Of a stretch of 64,000 nucleotides of DNA, positions 20,794-30,640 are shown one piece after another. Location of the stretch: contig CAUYUJ010003002.1 in NCBI GenBank assembly GCA_963575745.1, positions 1,353,336 through 1,417,335 of the forward strand, in the 5' to 3' direction. Numbering within the stretch: position 1 is the first letter of the stretch; the number at the start of each line of letters is the position of its first letter. This stretch comes from Prorocentrum cordatum (taxonomy: Eukaryota; Sar; Dinophyceae; Prorocentrales; Prorocentraceae). Made by a program: the position numbers and the translations under genes. Below the pieces are notes generated by a model that ran no database searches, was not told where the DNA came from, and saw only the letters and a list, made by a program, of their open reading frames with translations.

Positions 20794-21410
20794 TGGAAAA
20801 CATGGACGTGATGCCCAACAACAAATGTCGTCCCGAGCCGACAACGGCTGCTGTTGGGCAGGCGACCGTGTGCCACAAGCGGACGACGCCCGCGGCGGCA
20901 ACGGCAACGAGTCCCGCTCCAAATGCACACGGAGCTGCTGCCGGTCTTCGTCGCTGTTTCCCCCCTGCGCCGCCAGAACATGACCATCTCCACTGCCGCG
21001 TTGGGTCGTGTCCCAAGGTCACGGAGAACGGTGGACATGGACAGCTGCCCGCCCACGCGGGCGGGCAAAGGTCCACATCCACCACTCCTCGAGCTCTCGA
21101 GGGCACGACTCCGAAGCGGTGCATGTGGACATCATGCGGAGCCGATGCCGCTGCTCCCCGGACCTCTCCCGAGGCGCGTTCTGACGGTGGCGACGAGGGC
21201 CTCCCAGGAGGCCGAACAAGGAAAGCCGGGGCGAGGGTAGCGGTATGGGTGCAATGCATGCAGCAAGACCCAATGCACATAAGCCCGCACATGCCCGGGC
21301 ACGTGCGCACAGTAAGACATTCATCCAAGAGCGCCCGCACATGCCGGGCACATGCCGGGCACACGCTGTGCACATGCACGCGCATGCCCGCGCGGAAACG
21401 GCCGCACATC
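20794..21410 (+). CDS. open frame, Cys/His-containing, unknown
   Basis: An ATG at 20,794 opens a plus-strand frame that stays open into the (CACAGA)n tract. The first 200 codons are of mixed composition with scattered Cys and His (for example HLHCRVGSCPK) but no zinc-binding pattern I can name. The minus strand is also open over the same span, and 21,157-21,240 belongs to a dispersed repeat, both of which weaken the case. No start context or splice evidence is available. Confidence 0.2.
21157..21240 (+). repeat. second copy of the 16,169 MITE interior
   Basis: CCCGGACCTCTCCCGAGG, GCGTTCTGAC, GACGAGGGCCTCCCAGGAGG and AGGAAAGCCGG match 16,190-16,290 in order. Outer arms are recognisable only as ATGCCGCTGCTCCCCGG against a degenerate complement. 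Confidence 0.6.
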
Positions 21411-21416
21411 GCACAC

Positions 21417-21516
21417 ACACAAACACACACACACACACACACAGACACAGACACAGACACAGACACAGACACAGACACAGACACAGACACAGACACAGAC
21501 ACAGACACACACAAAG
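21417..21516 (+). repeat. (CACAGA)n microsatellite
   Basis: (AC)n followed by about 14 units of CACAGA. Simple repeat. Confidence 0.95.
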
Positions 21517-21780
21517 GGGTATAGAAAAGTGAGTGCGGTGTACCCTTCCCTCCTCGGGACCATCTGGCGGTGGACGCCCCCCTCCCCGCAGGCCTGGCAG
21601 TCGGCGGCGGGGCTGCCCTCGAAGCCCGCTTCGGGCTCCGCCGCCGGCCCGGGCGGGAAGTGGCCGGGCCGCTCCTGGCACCCGAGGGGGAGGCAGGGGG
21701 GCGAGGCGGAGAGGCAGGGCGGAGGCAGCACCAGGCAGACCCCCCCCGCCGCCCTATCATGCGAAGCGGACCCTGCCACG

Positions 21781-21954
21781 ACCGCGTCGGAACAAAAAAA
21801 CAAAATCCGGACGCGAGGTTTTCGGCCCTTTTCGGCCTCGGGGGGCCCTCGCCGGGCCTCGGGAGCGTCAATACACGACTCAGGGTGAAAAACCGGTCCC
21901 AGGGAAAGGGTCGGGACTTCCAGGGACCCCGCGTAGAACAAATCAGGACGTCGC
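21781..21954 (-). repeat. dispersed repeat family A, copy 3
   Basis: On the minus strand: CGACGTCCTGATTTGTTCTA, CGGGGTCCCTGGAAGTCCCG, CACCCTGAGTCGTGTATTGA and GAGGCCGAAAAGGGCC. It is full length. Confidence 0.8.
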
Positions 21955-22042
21955 ATGTCTGGGGAGGTCGGTTGGGTGTGGGCGATCGTCCTTCGGGGGC
22001 GAACGAGGGGGGGAAGTGAGCAGGGGCGGGCGCTTATACTCA

Positions 22043-22225
22043 GACCCCCTCGGGCAATGAAAAAATCATGGCGGGAGGTTGTGGCTAATTTCCGGCCTCT
22101 GGAGGCCCTTACTGGCCGTCAGGACCGTCCAAAAAACGACTCAGGATGGAAAACCGGTCCAGCGGAAGGGTTCCAGATCTCTGGGGGTCGAGGCTATGAA
22201 AAAATCATGACGTCGGGGGTCTGGG
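22043..22225 (-). repeat. dispersed repeat family A, copy 4
   Basis: On the minus strand: ACGTCATGATTTTTTCATAG, CCATCCTGAGTCGTTTTTTG and CCAGAGGCCGGAAATTAGCC. It lies 90 bp from copy 3 in the same orientation, so the pair may be a tandem duplication or repeated insertion. Confidence 0.8.
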
Positions 22226-22259
22226 TAGTGGGCCCTGGAAACGCCAGGGCCGTTCTTCT

Positions 22260-22365
22260 CAACGGTTCCGTTTGCCGCTGTTGCTTCCAGTTCCGTCGCC
22301 GTCCTTGTTGCCAGTTCCGTCGTCGCCAAGTTTTGGCCAGTTCCAGTTCCGGTTCCGATCCCGGA
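22260..22365 (+). repeat. CCAGTTCCGTCGCCG short-period repeat
   Basis: CAGTTCCGTCG and TTCCGNTTCCG phrases recur six or seven times in 100 bp with a 15-25 bp spacing. It is non-coding. Confidence 0.55.
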
Positions 22366-22469
22366 GCCTCTTTTTTGCCGTTTCGGGTCGCCGTTTGTTT
22401 ACGGGTGCCACTTTAAAGAGACACTTTGTCGAAAACGGGGAAAAGCGGCCCTGCCGTTTCTGGGGCCCA

Positions 22470-22615
22470 CGAAGGACGGACCTTCTCAGAAAGCTCGGAG
22501 TGTCCCAGGCCGGCCCCGAAGACACAGAGAGAACTTCTCGGAGAACGCGAGGGCTTCTGAGAAGTCCCGCCGCCTTCTGAGAGGGCCTTCTCCTTCTCAC
22601 TTCCCCACCCTCGCC
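22470..22615 (-). repeat. family J end, minus orientation
   Basis: On the minus strand: GAAGGCCCTCTCAGAAGGCG, GCGGGACTTCTCAGAAGCCC and TCGCGTTCTCCGAGAAGT. It is near-identical to 30,670-30,720. A (+) arm was not found immediately upstream. Confidence 0.65.
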
Positions 22616-23534
22616 GCCGCGTCCTTGCATACCTGCATGGTTCACTAAATGCCTGTAGTAGCATTCGGTTCGGGTCTCCCATCGCGCCCCAGGCCCGCGC
22701 ATAGCGAAGGCGGTCTGCGCGCCCATTTGGGTAGTGGTTCTCAAGTAGCGACGCTTCTCGCAGTGGAGGCATTGCTTGCAGACACTGTTTACTATGAGGA
22801 TGGGAAATGTGACAGGGGGGCCTATTGCAGTAGCATCGCTGATGCAGCATGGGTTTACTCCCTTCGTCTCTTCGTCCTTGTCGTCCCCTTCCCCTTTGCT
22901 CCATCGGAAGCCTTGGCAGCCCTCTACAAAGGGAAGGGGGCCTACCTCTAAACTTCCTCCTGCACGTCCCCCCCGCCTATCCTCTCTCAGTGCCCTCCCC
23001 CCCGCGCGCGCCTCCTCCTGCTCCCTTCTCCTCATCCCTGCCTCCCTCCCTCTTTCCCTGCCTCCCTCCCTCCCTCCATCCGTCCCTCCTCCCTCCCACT
23101 TCCCCCCCCCCCCTCCTTTGCGGCCCTCTCAGCCCAAGGTCCCCTGGAAGACCTCAGCCCCTCCACGCAGCGAAGACTGCCTACACGAAAATAGCACCTC
23201 CGCCCGAGACGCCGCCCCCTCACCCGCCGTGTGGCCGGGGGGGGCTGCGAGAGGGCGAGGGAGCACGATAGGGGCGCACCGGCCCAGGGGCGATATACAC
23301 CGCCGACCGATGGCGGCTCGCATAAGGCGTCTTGAGCCTCTGGGGCCTCCCTTGTTTTTTCCATGTCCTTCTCGTCGGCTTTCGTGTGCCCGAGGTGCGG
23401 ATGAGCCCCGTGCCAGAGGGGGTCTCGACCGTCTGGCCCAAGTGGGCTCGGCGCCCTGGCAGAAGGTGCTCGGCCCTTCCTTCGCGGAGAGCCGAACCGA
23501 ACCATCCCCCCTCGTCCCTCTGGCGGCGCGCAGA
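22616..23534. other. stretch without recognisable gene; pyrimidine tract inside
   Basis: 22,960-23,130 is CTCC-rich with a C-run at 23,103-23,113. 23,130-23,530 is GC-rich and open on both strands. Nothing is supported. Confidence 0.4.
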
Positions 23535-23655
23535 GAGGGGTAAGGAGAGTGGGGAAGCCTTCTTAGACGGAGGCTGCGGCCCGACATCTGCAGATGGGGC
23601 CCGCGCCCTCTGATGAGCAGGGGATGGCTGCGAAGAGGCCTTCCACCTCCCTCTG
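23535..23655. repeat. family I, copy 2 (decayed palindrome)
   Basis: GCCTTCTTAGACGGAGGCTG, ACATCTGCAGATGGGGCCC and CCTCTGCGCGTGGCTGA match 10,455-10,575 in order, but the palindromes are broken by substitutions (TTAGAC, CTGATGAG). Confidence 0.6.
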
Positions 23656-23727
23656 CGCGTGGCTGAGGTCGAGCGGCAAGAGGCTCTCGACGGCGGAACC
23701 GCTCTTCGACGCCTGGTGGTTTTCGGG

Positions 23728-23826
23728 TCATGACTCGGGCCTCTGGCGGCCGTTCGGGACAATTCGGGCACCCCGCAGAACGTTCTCGGCAAGGCGCAGC
23801 CGCTGGAAGGCATCCCGAGGATGGAC
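23728..23826 (+). repeat. dispersed repeat family F, copy 1
   Basis: ACTCGGGCCTCTGGCGGCCG, TTCGGGACAATTCGGGCACC, CTCGGCAAGGCGCAGCCG and GGCATCCCGAGGATGG. Further copies lie at 30,798, 31,366, 34,048 and 41,336. Confidence 0.75.
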
Positions 23827-24164
23827 AGCTGCCGAGAACCGATGCAAACGTGTGAAAACTTAGGAAAAAAACAACAACCCGCCCGAAGCCGAACATGTCT
23901 GAACTCCGATTCCCCCCCCCACAGCCCACAGCATGCACCCACGGGACGAAGTCTTCCTACGAGAAATCTGGGGCACATCCTTCGTCAATCCCGAGCCTCA
24001 CGAGGTGCCCCAAGGCGCTGCGGGTCCACCGGGAGATCCGCCACCGGCCCCCTGGCACGTTGCGGCGTGCTGACAGGGCCAAAAGTGCTTCCAACTCTGG
24101 GGCACCTGAGGAGGGGATCCTCATTCAGAATCCCCTCTTGTTAAGCCCTCGGGCCCAAGATGCG

Positions 24165-24300
24165 CCGCGTCCAAGGCCAGAGGCAACGAGTGACACGTCC
24201 AGGGCCGCAGGCAACCAGTGACATATTAGGGAAGCAGGTAATCAGCGATACGTCGGGAGACACAGGCAACCAGCGACACGTCGCGCAGGAGGTCAGGTCA
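24165..24300 (+). repeat. 35-bp degenerate minisatellite
   Basis: GGCAACGAGTGACACGTC, GGCAACCAGTGACATATT, GTAATCAGCGATACGTCG and GGCAACCAGCGACACGTC form four diverged units. It is non-coding. Confidence 0.7.
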
Positions 24301-24439
24301 TCGCTTCTGGATGGGATGGTGGAGATACGAGACGCGTCAAGAGTTTGTACTGGCGACGAAATGCGTCACATGTCACGGTCTTCCTCTTCCTCTTCGCCAT
24401 CCTCCTACACCTCCTCCTCCGCCTTCCCCTCCTCCTCCT

Positions 24440-24620
24440 CACCTACCATCATCATCAGCATCAGCATCATCATCAGCATCATCAGCACCATCGACAGCAT
24501 CGTCGTCGTCGTCATTGTCATCGCCATCGTCATAGTAATAATCACCATCATCATCACACTCATCATCATCAACACCATCATCATCACCATGACCATCATC
24601 GACAACATGAACATCATTAG
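24440..24620 (+). repeat. (CAT)n microsatellite
   Basis: CAT/CAC/CGT trinucleotides over 180 bp. Simple repeat. Confidence 0.9.
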
Positions 24621-24639
24621 TGTCGTGTGCTCCGGTGTG

Positions 24640-24705
24640 ATCCGGAGTGCTCCTCGATGTCCTCGCCGAGCAAAAAAAACACACGTCCGATCGATGCCAA
24701 GGCAG
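24640..24705 (+). repeat. right half of family-1 MITE
   Basis: TGCTCCTCGATGTCCTCGCC, then CACACGTCCGATCGATGCC, matches the right half of copies 1,823 and 40,138. The left half is replaced by the (CAT)n tract. Confidence 0.6.
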
Positions 24706-24714
24706 GTGGAGAGT

Positions 24715-24857
24715 GGGTGAGAGTGAGGGGGAGATGCAAGGAAAGAAGTGGGGAGAGGGAGGGGGAGGGGGAGGAGGTGAAGGGGGAAAGGGAGGAGGTG
24801 GGGAAGAGGGGGGAGGAGGGGGAGGGGGAGGAGGGAGGAGGTGAAAGAGGATGATGA

Positions 24858-24904
<47 letters not shown>

Positions 24905-26062
24905 GGAGGAGGAGGGAGGAGGAGGAGGAGGAGGAGGAGGAGGAGGAGGAGGAGGAGGAGGGGGGAGGAGGAGGAGGAAGAGGATGAGGAGGAGAGGAGG
25001 AGGGGGGGAGGAGGACGACGAGGAGCAGGAGGAGTGGGATGAAGAGGGGGGGGGGGGTGATGAGGGGAAGCAGGAGGACGAGCAAGAGAAGAGGAGGAGG
25101 AGGAGGGGGGAGGAGGAGGAGGAAGAGGGAGGAGGAGAGGGGGAACAGGAGAGGAGGCGGAGAGGAGGAGGAGGAGGAGGAGGAGGAGGGAGCAGAGGCA
25201 GTGAGGAGGAGGAGCAGCAGGAGGGGGAGGAGGAGGAAGGGGCAAGGGATGCGGACGACGAGGACGAGGAGGCAGAAAAGGCGATGGGCGAGGCGCCGCA
25301 TCTCCGCAGAGGGAGGCGGGCGCCCGTCCTCCCCGACGAGCACTGGCGGCGCCGGCTCGCCAGTGGCGGCCGCTGCCTCGCCCGCGAGCGCCTGCGAGGC
25401 GCGCCGGGGTGCCAAGAGCAGATAGGCGACGATCAACCTTACGCCGAGGAGGAGGAGGAGGAGGAGGAGGAGGATGAGGAGGAGGAGGAGGGGCAGGAGG
25501 AGGAGGAGGAGGAGGAGGATCACGAGGAGAAGGAGGATGAGGAGGAGGAGGAGGAGGAGGAGGAGGAGGAGGAGGAGGAGGAGGAGGAGTGGAGGAGGAG
25601 GAGGAGGAGGAGGAGGAGGAGGAGGAGGAGGAGGAGGAGAGGAGGAGGAGGAGGAGGAGGAGGAGGAGGAGGAGGAGGAGGAGGAGGAGGAGGAGGAGGG
25701 GGAGAGGAGGAGGAGGAGGAGGAGGAGGAGGTGGGAGGAGGAGGGGGGGAGAAGGTGGAGGAGGAGGAGGAGGAGGAGGAGGAGGAGGAGGAGGAGGAGG
25801 AGGGGCGAGGAGGAGGAGGAGGGGCAGGAGGAGGAGGAGGAGGAGGAGGAGGAAAAGGAGGAGGAGGAGGAAAAGGAGGAGGAGGAGGAGGAGGGACAGG
25901 AGGAGGAGGAGGACGAGGAGGAGGAGAAGGAGGAGGGGGAGGAGGAGGTGGAGGAGGAGGAGGGGGAGGAGGAGGAGGAAGAGGAGGAGGATGAGGAGGA
26001 GGAGAAGGAGGACGAGGAGGAGGAAAGGAGGAGGAGGAGGAGGAGGAGGAGGAGGACGCATC
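24715..26062 (+). repeat. giant (GAG/AGG)n purine tract
   Basis: About 1.3 kb of purine trinucleotides with one 14-repeat (GAT)n block at 24,852-24,903 and a unique island at about 25,255-25,440. Poly-Glu, poly-Arg, poly-Gly, poly-Leu, poly-Ser and poly-Pro frames of 130-570 codons across it are artefacts. Confidence 0.95.
25268..25437 (-). CDS. exon-like island inside the purine tract, unknown
   Basis: The only non-repetitive sequence within 1.3 kb. On the minus strand it is preceded by about 600 bp of pyrimidines ending in TAAG, a possible 3' splice site, and one frame reads about 56 codons with G or C in nearly every third position (for example LLLAPRRASQALAG, then EMRRLAHR). The other minus frame is open too. 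No domain is recognised. Either a small exon between enormous pyrimidine-rich introns, or a remnant around which a microsatellite expanded. Confidence 0.35.
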
Positions 26063-26078
26063 GGGCCAAGATGGAGTC

Positions 26079-26510
26079 TTACGCGAGATGGCGAGGAGAC
26101 CTTACGCCGCGGCGTACGCGGGCCGCCCGCGCGGCAGGCCACAGTGGAGACGAGGGCGCTTACGCGGGAGTTTACGCGGGCAGTTTGCGCGCCAATGTCG
26201 GCGCAGACGACCCTGTATTTTCGCGTCGCTCACCGGGGGCGGGCCAGGGAGCACAGCCCAATGGAGACCCTCGCAATTTGGTGCGGAGGCAACGCCTGGA
26301 AGGTTTTCGTGGGAACTACTGGGGGCGATGAAGCCCGAGTAAGGTGCCACAACACCAGATTAGGCCAGAGTGAACCCAAGGGTGCGCTGGATTAGTCCGT
26401 ATTGGGCGGGATTAAGCCGAGCTGGGCCGGATCAGCCCAGATTGAACAAATTATCGGCGGCGAAGATACCAACGCCGATACATAATTAAACTCCCAGGAG
26501 TTGCGTCCTA
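26079..26510. other. TTACGCG motif cluster and unassigned flank
   Basis: TTACGCG or TTACGCC occurs at 26,079, 26,101, 26,159 and 26,171, each followed by G-rich sequence, and CGCGGCGTACGCGG forms a local palindrome. On the minus strand 26,230-26,340 is open and ends at GTGAGC, a possible splice donor; nothing is recognised. Confidence 0.35.
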
Positions 26511-26513
26511 CAG

Positions 26514-27050
26514 TTGGGGAAGAGAAATAGGAAAACAGCGTGGGCTGAAACGCGACGAGCCCTCTGTGCCCACAGCAACGGCCCCGCACTCGGGATGCGG
26601 GCAGAGGGGGAAGAGGAGGAGGAAAAGGGGGAGGGGGCGGAGGAGGAAGAGGAGGAGAAGGAGGACGACGACAGAGGACTCTTTGCCCAGGGCCTCATGG
26701 AAATGGTGAAGATTCGAACGGTGGCCACACAAACGTGGGTCAAGGACATGAGCCCCTCGCCGACGCCCCAGGCCCCCATGAGGCTATCCTCAACAGGGCA
26801 CTCCGAGGTTGAGGGCCCAGGCACGAGGAGCCTCAGGATTCCCTTCCACGGCCGAGGCTGTTCTGAACCCTCGTGCCAGCTGTGCACCCGCCATCTCTCC
26901 TCTGAGATCTGGGCGGTTCCAGGGCCCACGGGTTTGAAACAAACAACATGGTTCCGGGCCAAAAATAAAACATGCTTGAGCGGCCCAAAATTCGCCGCTG
27001 AAGCCACTTCACTAGACGCCATTCGGATCATGGAAGGAAACAGACACTGA
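26514..27050 (+). CDS. open frame of 178 codons, unknown
   Basis: ATG at 26,514, stop at 27,048. Residues 30-55 are a Glu/Gly-rich run encoded by a purine repeat; residues 56-178 are of mixed composition (KIRTVATQTWVKDM, then CQLCTRHLSSEIW). A CxxC pair is visible, but no family is recognised. The minus strand is also open over most of the span. It may be a genuine small gene, an exon, or chance. Confidence 0.25.
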   Translation: MGKRNRKTAWAETRRALCAHSNGPALGMRAEGEEEEEKGEGAEEEEEEKEDDDRGLFAQGLMEMVKIRTVATQTWVKDMSPSPTPQAPMRLSSTGHSEVEGPGTRSLRIPFHGRGCSEPSCQLCTRHLSSEIWAVPGPTGLKQTTWFRAKNKTCLSGPKFAAEATSLDAIRIMEGNRH

Positions 27051-27129
27051 AACGCTGCGGCTCCGTGGCCGCCGCATCCGCGGGGAGTGCTATTCCCGCC
27101 AAGCCCCAACAGAAGAGGGGGGGCTCCTT

Positions 27130-27215
27130 CAACAACAATAACGACAACAACAACAATAACAATAACAATAACAACAACAACAACCACAACAACAACGACG
27201 ACGACGACAATAGTT
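27130..27215 (+). repeat. (AAC)n microsatellite
   Basis: ACAACAATAACAAC repeats, about 80 bp. Simple repeat. Confidence 0.9.
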
Positions 27216-27501
27216 CATATGAGCCCCCGAATCACACAATGCGTAATTGCAATGTGGTGTGACCTCGGCGCACGGAAGCATCATAATACTACCATGTTCG
27301 TATCGCCGCGGCTAGCAGGCGGTAGTGCCGCACTGGTCACAGCGCGCGACGCGATAGAGCTACTGCGTGCTCTGGCGCGCCTGCCCGGCACTGACGCAAC
27401 TAGCAAAAATCATGCGGGCCCCTCACGGCCTTCCCATGCACTGAAACTTCCGACCACTGGAAATCTGCACCCGCGCGTCGTTACGACAGAATGTCTCGAT
27501 G

Positions 27502-27981
27502 CTAGCAAAACTCGGGGCTGCGACCCACGATCGCGTCGTTACGACAGAGACTGCATATTCTGGTCCACGGGCGAGAGCGGCGGCGCGAGGCGGGCGAGCT
27601 CGGCATCACTAACATACTGGGGCGGACCCCCTCGGTGGGGGCACCGCTCCTCAGAGATTCTGTTGAAAAGGCCCCCTTCGGGGTGGGGCAACAACTACCT
27701 ACAAGCCATCTGGGGTCGCACATGGCCGCCTTTCCACAGGCGGCCCAAAACTGCAGACGGTGGGTGGGGTGGAGGTTCTGGCCCCCAATCACCTGGGCAC
27801 CCAGCGAAGGACAGACGCCGTCTCCGACAGGCCTGGCCTGGCAACTACTGAGGGCAACAGAGCTGATCAAGGCTCTCGTCTCGAATCGGGAGCAGCACAG
27901 ACACACGAATGTGGACCCGACCTTCCGCCACTCATAGGCGGATGCCCTGAGCGCTCGGGCCAGCACGGGGACGGGAGGCAC
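27502..27981 (-). pseudogene. LINE ORF2 C-terminal Cys-rich tail
   Basis: An open frame of 159 codons with FVCLCCSRFETRAL, a later Cys pair, and LHPTHRLQFWAACGKAA. A tail with a CxxC-like finger and an HP(T/R)H motif follows RNase H in dinoflagellate LINEs as far as I recall; I cannot verify this here. The reading ends near the left candidate target duplication. Confidence 0.5.
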
Positions 27982-28056
27982 TTCAGGGCGGTCGGGACGA
28001 GACGCGGTCCACGGATCAGCTTTGACAGGCTCCTCAGAGCTCTCCGCGCTCTTCGT

Positions 28057-28325
28057 CAGACTAGCGCCGCCTCGGCGTCCCTTCGGTCGGTCCCAGGGAC
28101 GAAGCCTACAGCGAATTCACTCCAGTTCAGACGGGGAGCACGTCCTGCTAATACGTCGGCGCACTCGCTGCCGTTGGCACGGAAGACTTGGCGCTCGCTG
28201 GCGGAGTCGAAGTCCTGGACCGAAGCGTGCGAGGGCGCCCACTCAACAATTATCTCCGCGCCCCTCCCCTCGGCAGCCCGGAAGATTGTGGCCCAAAAGT
28301 CTCGATTACGAACGTGAGCAGCAAG
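28057..28325 (-). pseudogene. LINE ORF2 fragment: RNase H C-terminus
   Basis: A minus-strand frame runs about 88 codons to a TGA at 28,057. It includes RNRDFWATIFRAAEGRG, then IVEWAPSHAS (the W-x-P-x-H signature of RNase H) and ECADVLAG, corresponding to the last catalytic aspartate. It is separated from the first half by a frameshift and a stop. Confidence 0.7.
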
Positions 28326-28375
28326 CCTACCTTGGGACCAGATCGTAAGGACGGGGAGGTGACCAGCGATCTATA

Positions 28376-29200
28376 TTACTTTGCCGACTGTTTTGCCGAT
28401 GGCCTCGGCGAGCGCTGCGAGCTCGGCTCGGGGGACGGTCTGGGCTTTCCTGAGACTGCGGTGTGAAACCCCGCGCACGGCACCCAAGCGCACGGGGCCC
28501 CGTCGTCAACAATGATCGCCGCTCCGACCCTGCGGCGCCGAAGGTCATCGGAGAACTCGCCCCCCGACCCGTCCCCGAAGACACATATGAATCCTTCGGC
28601 ATCGGTGGGTGCGGAGGCGAAACAGCCGAAATAATTGGTGAGGGATACCTTTTCCTCATCGAAGACGGGGTTAGTGTCGGCGCAGCTCGGGGCTCCTCTG
28701 AGCCACAGGGCTGGGCTCGCCTCGTGATTGATGCGCGCCTGCTCCATCAGGTGGGAGCTGGCGTCGTAGTCGTTGCGGCCATTGTTCTTGAAGCAGCTCC
28801 AGGTTCTGTGAAACAGCGTCTCATCGGCAAGGCCACATCTAACACAGGTTGGTGCTACGACGTGTCCTGCAGCACGGAGCCGATGGCGCGGCCACTGCCC
28901 TCCAGAAGTGATGGCGGTGGTGAGGCCGACCTGGTCGTACTGGTCGGCCCTGCTGAACCTCTCGATATCGCGGGAGATGTGGATGAGGCCGGCGCCCTGG
29001 CACAAGTCCTTGCCAGCGTCGTGCTGTGCGGCCTTGCCCCGCAGCTTCTTGTCTATGGAGTTGCTGACGTCGCTGAGGATGGCCGAGAAGTCGCTGGTCA
29101 TCTCGGCAAACTTGTCGTCGCTGGCGGAAGGACTGAGCCACGACTGCCCGCCGTCAGTGTCCCACTGCGTAGCCACCACAGGGTCCCAGCCCAGGTCCAT
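28376..29200 (-). pseudogene. LINE ORF2 fragment: zinc finger and start of RNase H
   Basis: An open frame of 274 codons. Residues about 120-140 hold CVRCGLADETLFHRTWSC (CxxC-x7-H-x4-C), the zinc-binding motif that sits between RT and RNase H in many protist LINEs. Around residue 210 FGDGSGGEFSDD carries the first RNase H aspartate. The frame is lost before the second catalytic motif, which reads TVPRAELAALAEAI in another frame near 28,400-28,440. The ATG at 29,200 is probably internal, not a true start. Confidence 0.75.
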
Positions 29201-29204
29201 CAGC

Positions 29205-29790
29205 GTGGCGACGGTGGCGCTGACAGGGGCCCTTGACGATCCTCCTCTTACGCTTGCCAGCGCGCCTGAGCCTGGGTACGATGATGTCCCACGCCTTCAT
29301 GATGCGCGGGTGAAGCTGAGGGTTCTGCTGCCACAACGTGAGCCAGACCGCCAACTGCTGCCTGCGGACCGCCTCCGGGAGGTCGCCCTCGCCAAACGCA
29401 GTGGCGAGGAAAGGGGCGAGGCAGCGGCCAGGTCCTCGTCCACCAACAGGACGCCCAGCCTGGCGACGCAGATTGGTGATCTCGTGCTCTGTCTGGGATG
29501 CCCACCAGCTGGTGCCCGTAGATCGCCCGCGGCAAGCTGCCAGTACGCCACAGCCCCTGCGACGCTCGGCGGAGCTTCGCGACCCGTCGGCCCTTGGCGA
29601 TGGCCTTGGTCCGCTTGGCAGCTTTCTTCATCCTGTCTCGAGCCTTGGCGCGGGTGCGACCACGCCTAGCGGCAACGTCACAGCCCAGGTCGATGGCGTA
29701 CGGCGCCACTCGAGCGGGGATGCCTTGCTTCGTGAGGCCGTGGACAATGATCTTCGATATGGCTGTGGAAGAAGAAACAACAACAATCTT
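29205..29790 (-). pseudogene. LINE ORF2 fragment: C-terminal (thumb-like) reverse-transcriptase region
   Basis: A minus-strand reading begins near 29,760 with HGLTKQGIPARVAPY, continues through IDLGCDVAARRGRTRAKARD and a Lys/Arg-rich stretch, then an LPRAIYGHQLVG motif. At least two frame changes are needed between 29,500 and 29,200. In intact LINEs this follows the RT palm and precedes the zinc finger. The YxDD motif is not present upstream. It is a dead fragment. Confidence 0.65.
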
Positions 29791-29841
29791 GTCAGAGACA
29801 CTTCGGCCGCTTCTCTCACGGCGGGCCGGTTACGACAGAAT

Positions 29842-30473
29842 TCGCTGATTCTGCTGCAGCGGAGGAGGAGGAGGAGGAGGAGGAGGGGGGCGCAACTACC
29901 ACGCACGCTTTCTTCTTCTTCGCCGCCCTCGTTGTTCTTTCAATCGATCTGAGATCCTCTGGGCGTCGCAGGGCAAGGCCGACTTTGGGAGGGCGACGTT
30001 GCGGCGCTCGCCTAGGATCGTCATCGTCGCCTTCATCGCCGCCTCCTCGAGGGTCAGGGCGCCACCGCCTGCGGGCCGCCACACTGCGACCGCGAACTTG
30101 AGCTTCGCGATCTTCGGGTTGTGCGTCTTGCTCAGCCGGCAGTTCACCGGAGCCACTCGCAAGTGGCCTGGACCCGCCGCGAGAGATTCAGGATCCATTG
30201 CGTCGAGGCAACTCTCATTATTTTCGGACGTTTGCGAGTAGGCCCTGTGCGAGTAGTGGAACGCGCTCGGTAAGAGACTACAGCCATCGTGCCGTCACTA
30301 AGAAAAATGCATGAGAAACGACATGAAATGGCTGCGCTGGCCTCGGGGAGCCCGAGTAAACGGCTGGGCCCCCCGACCCACATCTAAGGAGCGGCCAGAA
30401 AACCAGGGCCCTCCTGGGCCTAAAAATAGTCCTTGACCGTACGGCCGGCCCGTATCATAAGGATGCGCGGTAA
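29842..30473 (-). CDS. open frame of 100 codons (29,896-30,198), unknown
   Basis: ATG at 30,198, minus strand, just outside the LINE. The peptide is of mixed composition: NPKIAKLKFAVAVWRPAGGG, then LEEAAMKATMTILGERRN, ending in an Arg-rich run before a (GAG)n block at 29,862-29,888. It has the G/C-ending codon bias of the other coding pieces. It may be an exon of a host gene interrupted by the LINE, or a remote part of another retroelement. The rest of the interval (30,200-30,473) shows nothing. Confidence 0.35.
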
Positions 30474-30640
30474 GGGTGCAACAGGCCTCGGACGCCCATT
30501 TCGGAGCTTGTCGAGCGGGGCGCGGCCAACGAAAGTGGCGCAGGATGGGCCTAAGGGGCAAGGATGCAAGGGCACCCGGGGGAAGTTGCCCATCCTTGCC
30601 ATGCGCGTTGACTGTACTTCGGGCCTGGTGCTGGCTGGGT
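30474..30640 (+). repeat. dispersed repeat family G, copy 2
   Basis: GAGCTTGTCGAGCGGGGCGC, GGGGCAAGGATGCAAGGGCA and TTGCCCATCCTTGCCATGCG match 16,788-16,935. Confidence 0.7.

Larger units (their letters stand above)
27493..29828 (-). mobile_element. 5'-truncated, decayed LINE (non-LTR retrotransposon)
   Basis: On the minus strand, in order: a basic C-terminal reverse-transcriptase region, a CxxC...H...C zinc-binding motif, an RNase H domain (DGSGG, RAELAAL, WAPSHAS, then an AD-containing end) and a Cys-rich tail with HPTHRLQFWAACG. These are split among several frames, so the copy is dead. The catalytic YxDD part of RT is absent, as in 5'-truncated LINE insertions. The 13-base string GTTACGACAGAAT lies at 27,480-27,492 and 29,829-29,841, exactly bracketing the similarity, and is a candidate target-site duplication; a near-copy of the string at 27,536 inside the element leaves some doubt. 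No poly(A) tail is evident at the left (3') end. Confidence 0.8.

Noticed and set aside
24405-26142. Minus-strand ORFs of more than 550 codons (Ser, Leu, Pro rich)
   Set aside because: They are translations of (CTC)n repeats; peptide composition follows the repeat in every frame and no unique sequence supports a protein.
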